Shown here: in pieces, positions 32,828 through 41,107 of the stretch
How positions within the stretch are numbered: the stretch's first letter is position 1
How the letters are laid out: every line of letters starts with the position of its first letter
Source: Microbacterium enclense
GTDB taxonomy: Bacteria > Actinomycetota > Actinomycetes > Actinomycetales > Microbacteriaceae
DNA length: 64,000 nt
Direction: 5' to 3'
Assembly: GCF_001456955.1 (NCBI RefSeq)
Contig: NZ_KQ758469.1
Coordinates: 250,926-314,925, forward strand
Program-made: the position numbers and the translations under genes
Notes under the pieces: model-generated
What the model was told of the DNA's origin: nothing
The model's database searches: none
The model's input: only the letters and a program-made list of their open reading frames with translations

Positions 32828-33487
32828 TCAGTCCTGCGCCGGCAGGGCCCGCTGCGCCACGACCCGTCGCGCCTCGACGACGGCCTCGGCGAACTCGGTG
32901 TCGGGGTCGTCCATGACGATCGCCGTCGCTCGCGCGTGCGCACTCACCACGTCGTAGGGCGACGCCGCCGCCCGTTCGACGGTGGGCTCGGCGCGGAAGC
33001 CGATCGCCGCGAACGCCCGGCTGAGGCTGCGCTGGGTGTCGTGGTCGCCGCGGCCGAACTGGGTGGCGAGCTCCTCGGCGAGCGACTCGTGCGCGTCGTC
33101 GGGAACGAGTCCGGATGCCGTGCGCCACGCCGCCCGCGCCACCTCGGGGTGACGGTCTCGCAGCACCGCCGGCGTGATCACCGCGAACGCGGCGGGATCG
33201 CCGATCTTCGACAGCGTGTGCAGCGCCTGGCTGCGTGCCTGCGGCACCTCAGAGTTCACCTCGGGCAGCAGCGCCGCGACAGCCAGCGCGGGGTCGTGCC
33301 GCGTGAGCGCCCACGTGAGCATGTCGCGCACGAAGAAGTCGCCCTCGACCGCGCACCGGGCGACGAGCTCGGCGATGTAGCTGTCGTCGGGGCGGGTGCC
33401 CGCGGCGAGCGCGGCCTGGAGTCGGGCCGACGCATCGGGGTGTCCGAGGGCCGCACGCAGGCGGTCGGCGGGGGTGGTCTCGGTCAT
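32828..33487 (-). CDS. HEAT-repeat protein
   Basis: This 219-residue soluble protein is built of about six helical hairpins with HEAT-like spacing (for example DFFVRDMLTWALTRHDPALA, PQARSQALHTLSKIGDPAAF, HPEVARAAWRTASGLVP). Such alpha-solenoids mediate protein contacts; no catalytic motif is visible. The ATG at 33487 has GAGG upstream. It lies 43 bp downstream of the GTPase gene on the same strand and could be co-transcribed with it. Confidence 0.8.
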   Translation of the reverse strand: MTETTPADRLRAALGHPDASARLQAALAAGTRPDDSYIAELVARCAVEGDFFVRDMLTWALTRHDPALAVAALLPEVNSEVPQARSQALHTLSKIGDPAAFAVITPAVLRDRHPEVARAAWRTASGLVPDDAHESLAEELATQFGRGDHDTQRSLSRAFAAIGFRAEPTVERAAASPYDVVSAHARATAIVMDDPDTEFAEAVVEARRVVAQRALPAQD

Positions 33488-33530
33488 GGTGCCTCTAGCG
33501 TTCCACGGTGCGGGACACGGCGGGGCGGGC

Positions 33531-34685
33531 TCAGCGCTTCGTGACGCGCCGCTCGACGAGCTTGCGCGCGACGTCCATGAAGCTCGGCGCGTACTTCGCC
33601 CACTCCTGGTCGAGCTTGCGCGGGTCGATCTTGCCGGTGTGCAGCAGTTCGCAGATCTTCATCCAGCTCTCGCCGGTCGCCGCGGTAAGCGCGCCCGCCA
33701 CGGCGGCGTTGACGACGATGCCGGCGCCCGGAATGAGCTTGAGGAAGCTGGTCGCCAACGCGCGCCCCGCGACCTGCACGCCGAACTGGGCGAGGGCCCC
33801 GGCCGAGAGCATCGTCTTCACCTCGAGGTCGTAGATGGCGGCGATGCGCCCCATCATCGTCAGCTGGATCGGCGCCAGCGTGACAGCATCCGAGACAGGA
33901 AGCGGAACGGTCGCCGCTCCCGCGGCTGCCGCGGCCGCGGCAGCGATGATCGGGCGAGCCATCTCGCGCTTCCACGGGAGGTTGAGGCGCTGTGCGATGC
34001 GAAAGGCATCCTTGTCGCGTTCGGGCGCGAGGGCGAGCGTCTCCGTGACAAGGTCACCGAGGCCGTGCCCCTTGCCCTTCCCGTGCCGGTCGCGCGTCGA
34101 CGTGAGGATGACCCGCCGATACGGGATGTGCAGCCGCGCGCCCGCCTCGTCGACGGGATCGTTCAGCCAGTCGACGAACGCCTCGACGTCTTTCGCGACA
34201 CCGCGCTGTCCGGTGATCGGATTCTTGATCCAGTCGACCTTCGTCAGCACGAGGATGACGGGCAGTCCCCGCGCATCGAGCTCGCGGATCATCGCGATGT
34301 CGGCGGGGGTGAGTCGGTCGTCGTTCGCCTTCACGCAATACCAGACGACGGATATCTGATGCTCACCGGAATGCGCCGCGATGGCGTCCAGATGATTGCG
34401 CAACTGCTGGTCGGGAGGGATGGGAGACCCAATCTCGAAGCCCTCGACGTCCCAGATGCCGAGCGAATCGTCGCTGTAGAACTGCACGCCCCGCGTGACC
34501 GGCAGACCGCGGCCGACCTTCGCCCAGTCGCGGCCGAAGACGGCGTTCACGAGCGACGACTTTCCCACACCCGAACTGCCGACGATGGCGAGATTGAATC
34601 GTCCGTAACGCGAACGCGCCTCGGACGTCGCCTGGACGAACGCCTTGTCGTCGAGGTCGGGTCCGTCCGCGTTCTTCTTCGCCAT
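33531..34685 (-). CDS. Membrane-associated Era-like GTPase with C-terminal DUF697-like domain
   Basis: This 384-residue protein has a G domain at residues 28-220: P-loop IVGSSGVGKSSLVNAVFG (about 33-50), switch region DVEGFEIG, and G4 motif VLTKVDW. The C-terminal half is hydrophobic, with an Ala-rich helix (IIAAAAAAAAGAATVPLPVS) followed by TLAPIQLTMMGRIAAIY, the pattern of DUF697 found in YcjF-type and related GTPases. The role is unknown; homologues are thought to act at membranes under stress. The ATG at 34685 follows GAGGCGAC. The HEAT gene follows downstream. Confidence 0.87.
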   Translation of the reverse strand: MAKKNADGPDLDDKAFVQATSEARSRYGRFNLAIVGSSGVGKSSLVNAVFGRDWAKVGRGLPVTRGVQFYSDDSLGIWDVEGFEIGSPIPPDQQLRNHLDAIAAHSGEHQISVVWYCVKANDDRLTPADIAMIRELDARGLPVILVLTKVDWIKNPITGQRGVAKDVEAFVDWLNDPVDEAGARLHIPYRRVILTSTRDRHGKGKGHGLGDLVTETLALAPERDKDAFRIAQRLNLPWKREMARPIIAAAAAAAAGAATVPLPVSDAVTLAPIQLTMMGRIAAIYDLEVKTMLSAGALAQFGVQVAGRALATSFLKLIPGAGIVVNAAVAGALTAATGESWMKICELLHTGKIDPRKLDQEWAKYAPSFMDVARKLVERRVTKR

Positions 34686-34798
34686 GGTGTCGCCTCACAA
34701 CTCGGATCACGCGCGATTCGCGCTGGACTGCGGATGCCACGAATCTACGGCGCAGCATGCTCGGCGCAGGTTCCCCTTGCGCGCGGGCCATCGCGACC

Positions 34799-34864
34799 GG
34801 AGGTGATTCGGCGAGGGGAGGACGTTCTTCGCGGCGCGCGTCCTCCGCTGCGCGATTCTCCTCC
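34799..34864. repeat. Nested palindromic intergenic element, copy C
   Basis: GGAGGTGATTCGGCGAGGGG opens the element at 34799. Inner arms GGGAGGACG and CGTCCTCCG and a closing ATTCTCCTCC repeat the layout of the copies at 26296 and 26438. It lies in the gap between pdxH and the GTPase gene. Confidence 0.7.
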
Positions 34865-34934
34865 GCTCCGCGATTCCCCTCCGCGTCGAGCGGGCCGCGC
34901 CCCGGCAACTCGCCGCTCCGCGCGAAGCAACGTG

Positions 34935-35576
34935 TCACGGCTGCCGCCGCATCCCCGCCCATCCCTCCCCGTCGCGTGTGAACACGATACGGTCGTGCAG
35001 CCGCGACGGTCGCCCCTGCCAGAACTCGATCTCGCGCGGCTCCACGCGATACCCACCCCAGTACGACGGGCGCGGCACGGGCTCGTCGTCGCCGAACCGC
35101 CGCGACACCTCGGCCATCTGCTCCTCGAGAAGAGCACGGGATGCCACCGGCTCCGACTGATGGCTCGCCCACGCCGACAGCTGCGAACCGCGCGGGCGCG
35201 ATGCGAAGTAGGCGTCATCCCGCTCGGGCGGGAGCGGCGTCGCCGTGCCCAGCACGATGACCTGGCGTTGCAGCGCGTACCAGGGGAACAGGATCGACAC
35301 AGCCGGGTTCGCGGCGAGTGCCCGGCCCTTCCGCGATTCGCGGTTGGTGAAGAACCACAGCGCGCCGTCGTCGTCGATCCCGCGCAGCAGCACCGTGCGC
35401 GAGGTCGGTGCCCCGGTGGCATCCACCGTCGAGACCACCATTGCATTCGGCTCGGGGAGATCGGCGGCATCCTGCAGCCACCGCTGAAGAAGTGCGGTGG
35501 GGGATGCCGCGAGAGCGGTGTCGTCGAGCTCGTCGAGCGTGTAATCGAGGCGGTGGGCGAGGGGGTTCTCGGTCAT
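34935..35576 (-). CDS. pdxH: Pyridoxamine 5'-phosphate oxidase
   Basis: This 213-residue FMN enzyme oxidises pyridoxamine or pyridoxine phosphate to PLP. Typical motifs are SRTVLLRGIDDDGALWFFTN (FMN binding, about residues 59-78), SRKGRALAANP, RGSQLSAWASHQSEPV and the C-terminal WGGYRVEPREIEFWQGRPSR / LHDR region that binds substrate. The start is the ATG at 35576 behind GGAGGA. The length is normal. No PLP-pathway partner lies nearby. Confidence 0.95.
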   Translation of the reverse strand: MTENPLAHRLDYTLDELDDTALAASPTALLQRWLQDAADLPEPNAMVVSTVDATGAPTSRTVLLRGIDDDGALWFFTNRESRKGRALAANPAVSILFPWYALQRQVIVLGTATPLPPERDDAYFASRPRGSQLSAWASHQSEPVASRALLEEQMAEVSRRFGDDEPVPRPSYWGGYRVEPREIEFWQGRPSRLHDRIVFTRDGEGWAGMRRQP

Positions 35577-35709
35577 CGCGATCCTCCGGCGTGGGTGGCG
35601 GGAGGCCCATCGTACGGCCGGGCCATGGCGGATGGCCGGGGATGGCGGACGATGGTGGGCGGACGGCCCCCTCTGGTCGGTGTCGGAGGCCCGGAGTACC
35701 CTCATCGCC

Positions 35710-36288
35710 ATGAGCCCCGCCGACCTCTTCCTCCAGTCCGACGCCGCGCTGCGCGAGGTCGTCGACCAGCTCGACCCCGCAGACTTCTCGGCCGCCGTGC
35801 CGAAGGAGTGGAGCCAGCTCGAATCGCCCACGCTGCTCGGCATCCTCGGGCGCCACGCCTACGACGAGGCGTGGATCCCCGACGTGATCGCCGGTCGCGC
35901 GGCCGCCGACGGCGATCCGTTCGCCGACGTCGACCTGCTCGGCGACGACCCCATCGCCGCGTACGACGCCCTGAACGACGAGGCGACGGCGGCTGTCCGC
36001 GCGGGCGACATGGCCGACACCTTCCGATTCACCTACGGCGACTACCCCGCCGCCGAAGGACTCACGCACATGGCGACCTACCGGGCGTTCCAGGCGTACT
36101 CGATCGCGAAGCACTTCGGCATCCCGTTCCACCTCTCCCCCGAGCTGATCGCCGGGTTCACCGAGCACGTCGTGCCGCACGCCGACGAATGGCGGCAGTG
36201 GGGAGTGTTCCCCCCAGCCATCGAACCCCCGGCGGATGCCGACGACGAGACGCGGCTGCTCTGCACCCTGGGGTTCTGGCAGCCCTGA
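35710..36288 (+). CDS. DinB/maleylpyruvate-isomerase-like protein
   Basis: This 192-residue helical protein resembles the DinB-like or mycothiol-dependent maleylpyruvate isomerase superfamily in its pattern: an N-terminal helix, GRHAYDEAWIPDVIAGR, ATYRAFQAYSIAKHFG, HVVPHADEWRQWG. Metal-binding His residues are possible at these sites, but the fold is inferred from pattern only. The ATG at 35710 lies 7 bp after TACCCT, so the mRNA is probably leaderless. It is divergent from pdxH and convergent with the DUF1684 operon. Substrate unknown. Confidence 0.6.
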   Translation: MSPADLFLQSDAALREVVDQLDPADFSAAVPKEWSQLESPTLLGILGRHAYDEAWIPDVIAGRAAADGDPFADVDLLGDDPIAAYDALNDEATAAVRAGDMADTFRFTYGDYPAAEGLTHMATYRAFQAYSIAKHFGIPFHLSPELIAGFTEHVVPHADEWRQWGVFPPAIEPPADADDETRLLCTLGFWQP

Positions 36289-36327
36289 GAGCAGCCGGGA
36301 CGAACCGGTCCTGACCGGCTCGGCGCG

Positions 36328-37110
36328 TCAGAGCGCGTCCGCGGCCTCGCGAAGGCGCGGCACCCTCTCTCCCGCCTCGACCGCGAGATCCAGTCGATTG
36401 CGGGCGGAGGGCAACGGGCACACGTAGTGGTCGCTGAAGGCGCACGGCGGCAGGAACGCGCGCGTGAAGTCGACGCGCGTCCGGCCCTCGGCATCCGGCA
36501 GGTCGACGCGCAGGAAGCGGAAGCGATACGACTCCCGCCCGCTGGTGGCGTCGGCGAACACGACCGAGAGCGCATCCGCACCCACCGTGGCATCCAGCGT
36601 CCGCTCCCGACCGTCGGGCGTCACGAGGTGCAGAAGGCCCGTCGTCGCGGCGAACGATCGATGTCCGTCGACCGACTCGACCTCGCGCGGGGTGTCGACG
36701 GGCTCGAAGCGCGCGGTCACCGACCACTCCTCGCGCGGTTCCCACGCGTCGATGCCGGCGACGCGGAGGCGGCTCGCGGTCTGCGGGTCGAACACCCGGA
36801 GCGCCGGGGCGCCGTCACGGGCATAGGCGCGCAGCTCCCGCTCACCGTCGGTGAGGATCTCGCCCGCGCGCAATGTGACCTCGTCGCCGATCGGGGTGCC
36901 GTCGGCGTCGCGGTACCCCGCCGTCGAGAGACCCGATCCGACGGCGCGGTCACCGTCGCCCCGCCACCGCCCCTCGGCCCCGTCGACGACCCGGGCGTCG
37001 GGCGTGAGCCACGCCGTGATCGCGAGCGACGCCACGCCGTGCGGCGCGAGCACCGACCGCTCGCGCGCCGTGTGCCAACGCTCCCACCGCTCGGCGAAGT
37101 CCGTGCTCAC
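36328..37110 (-). CDS. DUF1684 family protein
   Basis: This roughly 260-residue soluble protein matches the DUF1684 pattern: N-terminal WERWHTARERSVLAPHGVASL, a central beta-rich body, and a conserved C-terminal block seen as VDFTRAFLPPCAFSDHYVCP with NRLDLAVEAGE. The function is not established. The GTG at 37110 overlaps the stop of the luciferase-like gene by 4 bp (GTGA). It is the last gene of a nine-gene operon, so it may act on a product of the flavin monooxygenases or assist them. Confidence 0.83.
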   Translation of the reverse strand: MSTDFAERWERWHTARERSVLAPHGVASLAITAWLTPDARVVDGAEGRWRGDGDRAVGSGLSTAGYRDADGTPIGDEVTLRAGEILTDGERELRAYARDGAPALRVFDPQTASRLRVAGIDAWEPREEWSVTARFEPVDTPREVESVDGHRSFAATTGLLHLVTPDGRERTLDATVGADALSVVFADATSGRESYRFRFLRVDLPDAEGRTRVDFTRAFLPPCAFSDHYVCPLPSARNRLDLAVEAGERVPRLREAADAL

Positions 37111-38225
37111 GAGCTGACCGCCTGCGCGGGCGCGCGCACATCCGAACGAGCCTCCCGCCACCCCTCCTCGACCAGCGGCACCACGTCTTCGAGGAGGATG
37201 CGGGCCTTCTCGAGGGTGTCGTCGATCGACGCGGTGACGGGATGGATGCCGAGCACCAGCTCGTCGGTCAGCGCCACGGTGGGATCGGCCAGCAGGTCGT
37301 CGGCGAGGGCCCGCGGGTCGCCCCAGGCGAAGTTGTCCGAGAGGAACTGCTCGGCCACCGAGCGGGAGGCGTCCACCCGCCCGATCTGCGCGGCGAAGCT
37401 GTTCCAGCGGGAGGCGGTCTCAGCGGCTTCGGCGAGCGCGGCGTCGGTCGTGGGGCCGGGGAACGCGGACCGCGAGGTGATGACGTAAGGGGTTCGGCTG
37501 TCGCCCCAGGTCTCGGCGAACACACGGCGGTACTCGGCGACCGAATCGGCCTGGCGCTTCTGGAAGCCCGCGCGGGCTTCGGGCGTGCGCTCGGGCCCGT
37601 TGCCGAAGCGCTCGAGGATCAGTCCGATACCGCGGCGGGCGGCGGCGCGGATGCTCTCGATGTTGGAGCTCCCCGCGAACTGCCGCCCCTCGAGTGCGGG
37701 CGCCGGCGGCCAGATCGATGCCGAGCCCCCCTCGACGGCATTGCCGTGCAGGCCCCAGCTGAGGGTGTCGAGCTTGGCCTCGAAGGTTCCGTCGCGGTCG
37801 GGGCTGTAGGCCTCGAACACGTGGAACGAGTCGCTCGGCACGCCCTTGCCGAGCCCCGCGAGCAGACGCCCCTGCGAGAGGTGGTCGATGACGGCGAGGT
37901 CCTCGGCGACCCGCACCGCGTCATCCAGGACCACCGGCAGCACAGCCGTGCCCAGCGCGATGTGCGAGGTGCTCACCGCCGCGGCCCCCAGGAACGCGTA
38001 GGGCGAGGGCAGCGCGGCCCAGCCCGAGAAGAAGTGCCGGGTGGCGATCCAGGCGCTGTCGTAACCGAGTGCCTCGAGCCCCTGCACGAGGCGGATGTTG
38101 TCGCGGTAGATGCGCGAGAGGTCGTCGTGCTGGTCGAGGTGCGTGATGAATCCGACCCGGAGGCGCTCGCCGAGCGGGCTGTCGGCGCGCGCATCGAGGG
38201 TGCTGGGAAGCGGACGAGCGGTCAT
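37107..38225 (-). CDS. Luciferase-like flavin-dependent monooxygenase (LLM)
   Basis: This 372-residue member of the bacterial luciferase family is a TIM-barrel FMN or F420 oxidoreductase. Typical elements are LRVGFITHLD, GYDSAWIATRHFFSG, HIALGTAVLPVVLDDAVRVA and LSQGRLLAGLGKG. It probably oxygenates a small organic substrate using reduced flavin supplied by another protein. The ATG at 38225 has AGGAG upstream and overlaps the preceding LLM gene by 4 bp. It has a paralogue upstream and another in the divergent operon (52494-53564). Confidence 0.85.
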   Translation of the reverse strand: MTARPLPSTLDARADSPLGERLRVGFITHLDQHDDLSRIYRDNIRLVQGLEALGYDSAWIATRHFFSGWAALPSPYAFLGAAAVSTSHIALGTAVLPVVLDDAVRVAEDLAVIDHLSQGRLLAGLGKGVPSDSFHVFEAYSPDRDGTFEAKLDTLSWGLHGNAVEGGSASIWPPAPALEGRQFAGSSNIESIRAAARRGIGLILERFGNGPERTPEARAGFQKRQADSVAEYRRVFAETWGDSRTPYVITSRSAFPGPTTDAALAEAAETASRWNSFAAQIGRVDASRSVAEQFLSDNFAWGDPRALADDLLADPTVALTDELVLGIHPVTASIDDTLEKARILLEDVVPLVEEGWREARSDVRAPAQAVSS

Positions 38226-39355
38226 GAAAGGACTCCTGCGGTTTCGGAACGGATGCCGACCCGCTCGACACTCACGTCGGGCTCGGCGAGACGGTCGGTG
38301 TACGGTGCGAGCTCGGAGGGGAGGGCACGGGCGGGGATGCCGCGGTCGACCCACGGCACGGAGGTGCGCGCGGCGTCGGCCTGCAGCTGCGGAAGCTGTT
38401 CGGCGAAGAGCTCGATGGACTCGAGCACGTGGGCGTGCGCGACGTGCGGACCCTGGAACTGGATCGCCGTCTCCTCGGTGCCCCCGAACTGCTCGGTCCA
38501 CTCCCAGATGCGGTCGGCGACCTCGGAGGCCGTGCCCACCGCGAAGCTGAGCTTTTCGGCGATGTCGTCGAAGCTGGCGCTGTCGGGACCTCCACGCCAG
38601 TGCGTGCGGAGGTAGATCGCGGCGTATTCGCGGAGGAACTCCACCGCCCGCTCGCGAGCCTGCTGTCGGGTGGGGGCGACGAGCCCGGACCGAAGGTGGA
38701 TGACCTCCCCATCCGGCACCGCGTCGCGGTACTCGGCGTTGATCCGCAGGCGTTCGGCCAGGGGTAGCGGCCGCGGGATCATCAGGCGCAGGCCGTGCTG
38801 GCGGGCCAGCGACACGGCATTGCGCCCGGCCGCCGTCCACAGCAGATCGCGCGCCGGTCGCCCCGCGGGCGGGGAGATCTCGACGTCGCGGAAGGAGTAG
38901 AACTGTCCCTCGAAGTCGACGACGCCGTCATCGATCGCCTGACGCAGGATCTCGACGACCTCGCGCGCACGTTCGGGGGCGTCGGCTCTCTCGAAGCCCC
39001 AGACGGCCGCGAATTCCTCGTTCGCGATGCCGGTGCCCACGCCCAGGTCGAGACGTCCGCCCGAGAGCGTGTCGACGAGCAGCGCCTGCTCGGCGAGTCG
39101 AATGGGGTGGTAGAACGGCGCGCACACGATCGAGGTACCGAGCCGGATGCGGGAGGTGACGCCGCTCAACCGCGCGAACAGGGTGAGGGGATCGGGCACT
39201 TCGCCGCGCATGCGGAAGTGATGCTCGGTGACCCAGACACCGTGGTAGCCGAGCTGGTCGCCCAGCACGACCTGTTCTTCGAGCTCACGGTAGAAAGCGG
39301 CGGGCGACTGTCCCGGCGAGACGTCGCCGTAGGAGAAGAGATCGATACGAGGCAT
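38222..39355 (-). CDS. Luciferase-like flavin-dependent monooxygenase (LLM), second copy
   Basis: This 377-residue bacterial-luciferase-family protein has family motifs LGYHGVWVTEHHFRMRG, RIRLGTSIVCAPFYHP, LSGGRLDLGVGTG and DLLWTAAG. The 'EHHF' loop and a longer C-terminal region distinguish it from the copy downstream. The ATG at 39355 has a weak site (GGAAAA). A hairpin lies between this gene and the solute-binding-protein gene upstream, suggesting differential expression within the operon. Substrate unknown; neighbours indicate an imported compound. Confidence 0.85.
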   Translation of the reverse strand: MPRIDLFSYGDVSPGQSPAAFYRELEEQVVLGDQLGYHGVWVTEHHFRMRGEVPDPLTLFARLSGVTSRIRLGTSIVCAPFYHPIRLAEQALLVDTLSGGRLDLGVGTGIANEEFAAVWGFERADAPERAREVVEILRQAIDDGVVDFEGQFYSFRDVEISPPAGRPARDLLWTAAGRNAVSLARQHGLRLMIPRPLPLAERLRINAEYRDAVPDGEVIHLRSGLVAPTRQQARERAVEFLREYAAIYLRTHWRGGPDSASFDDIAEKLSFAVGTASEVADRIWEWTEQFGGTEETAIQFQGPHVAHAHVLESIELFAEQLPQLQADAARTSVPWVDRGIPARALPSELAPYTDRLAEPDVSVERVGIRSETAGVLS

Positions 39356-39385
39356 GGTTCGTTTTCCGTGAAGGGATCGAGAGGA

Positions 39386-39415
39386 GCCGGGGCGACGTCG
39401 AGACGCCGCCCCGGC
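39386..39415 (-). terminator. Hairpin between solute-binding-protein and LLM genes
   Basis: GCCGGGGCG (39386-39394) and CGCCCCGGC (39407-39415) form a 9-bp stem 10 bp after the stop at 39425. Without a T-run it is more likely a partial stop or an mRNA-stabilising structure that raises the binding-protein transcript. Confidence 0.5.
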
Positions 39416-39424
39416 AAAGAGGGA

Positions 39425-41086
39425 TTAGGGCGCGAGCCAGACGTCGTAGAACGAGTCGGTGTAGCCGACCTTGTCGAACTTCCAGCCCTGCACGGCGGAG
39501 GTCGTGCCGACGATCTTCTGGGGGATGTAGAGCGGCACGGCGTAGCCCTCGTCGAGGATGCGATGCTGCACCTCGTGCGCGGCATCGATGCGCTCCTGCG
39601 GGTCGAGACTCGACGAGATCACCCCGTACGCCGCGTCGATGGCCGGGTCGCTCACGAGGCCGTAGTTGATGCCCGACCCGCCGCCGGACGACGGGATGGC
39701 CCGGGTGGTGAACGGCACGACACTCGTCCCTACGTCGGCGAAGCCGCGCGAGGCGTCGGCGAGGTTGTGCTCGCCCTTGGTCAGCTCGGTCGTGAACGAT
39801 GCGGTGTCGTACGGCTTGCGCACAACGTCGAAGCCGGCTTTCTTCAGCGACGACGCGATGGCCTCACCGAGCTGCTGACGCTGGTCGGTCTGCACGTACA
39901 GGCTGTCGACGGCCCACTGCACGGTGAGGCGCTCGCCGTCCTTGACGCGATAGCCCTCAGCATCCACCGCGGTGTACCCCGCCTTCTTGAGCAGCGACTC
40001 GGCTTGGTCGAGGTCGTATCCCCACGAGCCGACGAGCGACTCGTCGAACGCTCCCTCGGGAGGGGTGCCCGGGAGCGTGGTCGACCACGCCTTCTGGTAC
40101 ACGCCGCCGTACACGCCCTGGAGGAGTCCGTCCACGTCGATCGCGGAGCGGAAGGCCAGACGCACGTCGCGGTCGTCGAACGGGGCGATGTTCGGGTTGA
40201 GCGCGAGGTAGTAGGGCGTGCCGGTGTTGTCCTGCTGCAGCACGGTGTCTCCCGCGGCTTCGACCTCGGCGATGTTCAACGGCGGTACCTGATCGACCGC
40301 GTCGGCCTGGTCGGAGGTGAGGGCTCCGATGCGCGCCTGCGGCTCGGGCACGAACTGGACGACGACTTCGTCGAGGTAGGCGGCGCCGGTGTGGCCCCAG
40401 GTCTCGGGCGCCCAGTCGTAGGCGTCGTTGCGCTCGAGCACGAGCTTGCTGCCCTTGGTGTACTCGGCGACCTTGAAGGGGCCGGTGCCGATCGACAGCA
40501 ACGGATTGCTGCTGAGTTCAGCGGGCGTGTGCTCCGTGAGCACCACGCCGGAGTAGATCGGCCAGTGCGGGGTGGAGAACGCGTGGATGAGTGCCGCGTT
40601 CGGACGCGACAGCGTGACCTTCAGGGTGTTCTCGTCGACCACCTCGGTCGCGGCGATGCCGGTGGACACGGTGGCGAGGTCGGGCTCGTTGAGCGGGCGG
40701 TCGATGTTCTGCTTCAGCACCGCCGCGTCGAAGGGACTGCCGTCGTGGAAGGTGACGCCCTCGCGCAGGTCGAAGGTGTAGGTCAGGCCGTCGTCGCTGA
40801 TCTCCCACGACGTCGCCAGGCCCGGCTTGTAGGTGCCGTCGGCATCCTGGGCGACGAGCGTGTCGAAGATCGAGCTGTTGATCGAGTTGACGTTCAGGCT
40901 CGGGATGCGCTGGCCGTCCCACACGGGCGGTTCGGTGTTGGCGAGGTAGGTGAGCGTGCCTCCCGACACCGGATCGGCGGGGACGTCTGCGCTCGGCGCG
41001 GAGGCGCCGCCGCCGGCGCAGGAAGAGAGCAGCAACGCTGCGGCCACGGCGAGCGCCGGGGCGATGAGGCGAGTTCTACGGGACAT
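39425..41086 (-). CDS. ABC transporter solute-binding lipoprotein (DppA/OppA family)
   Basis: This 553-residue extracellular lipoprotein has a signal peptide ending in the lipobox LLSSC (Cys about residue 23), then a family-5 solute-binding fold: GGTLTYLANTEPPVWDG, DGLTYTFDLREGVTFHDGSP, LSIGTGPFKV and DVRLAFRSAID. It captures a peptide or other small molecule and hands it to the permeases encoded upstream in the operon. The ATG at 41086 lies 21 bp downstream of the ATPase stop. The divergent operon has its own, quite different binding protein. Confidence 0.92.
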   Translation of the reverse strand: MSRRTRLIAPALAVAAALLLSSCAGGGASAPSADVPADPVSGGTLTYLANTEPPVWDGQRIPSLNVNSINSSIFDTLVAQDADGTYKPGLATSWEISDDGLTYTFDLREGVTFHDGSPFDAAVLKQNIDRPLNEPDLATVSTGIAATEVVDENTLKVTLSRPNAALIHAFSTPHWPIYSGVVLTEHTPAELSSNPLLSIGTGPFKVAEYTKGSKLVLERNDAYDWAPETWGHTGAAYLDEVVVQFVPEPQARIGALTSDQADAVDQVPPLNIAEVEAAGDTVLQQDNTGTPYYLALNPNIAPFDDRDVRLAFRSAIDVDGLLQGVYGGVYQKAWSTTLPGTPPEGAFDESLVGSWGYDLDQAESLLKKAGYTAVDAEGYRVKDGERLTVQWAVDSLYVQTDQRQQLGEAIASSLKKAGFDVVRKPYDTASFTTELTKGEHNLADASRGFADVGTSVVPFTTRAIPSSGGGSGINYGLVSDPAIDAAYGVISSSLDPQERIDAAHEVQHRILDEGYAVPLYIPQKIVGTTSAVQGWKFDKVGYTDSFYDVWLAP

Positions 41087-41107
41087 GAGGTTCTTTCTCG
41101 GGCTGTG

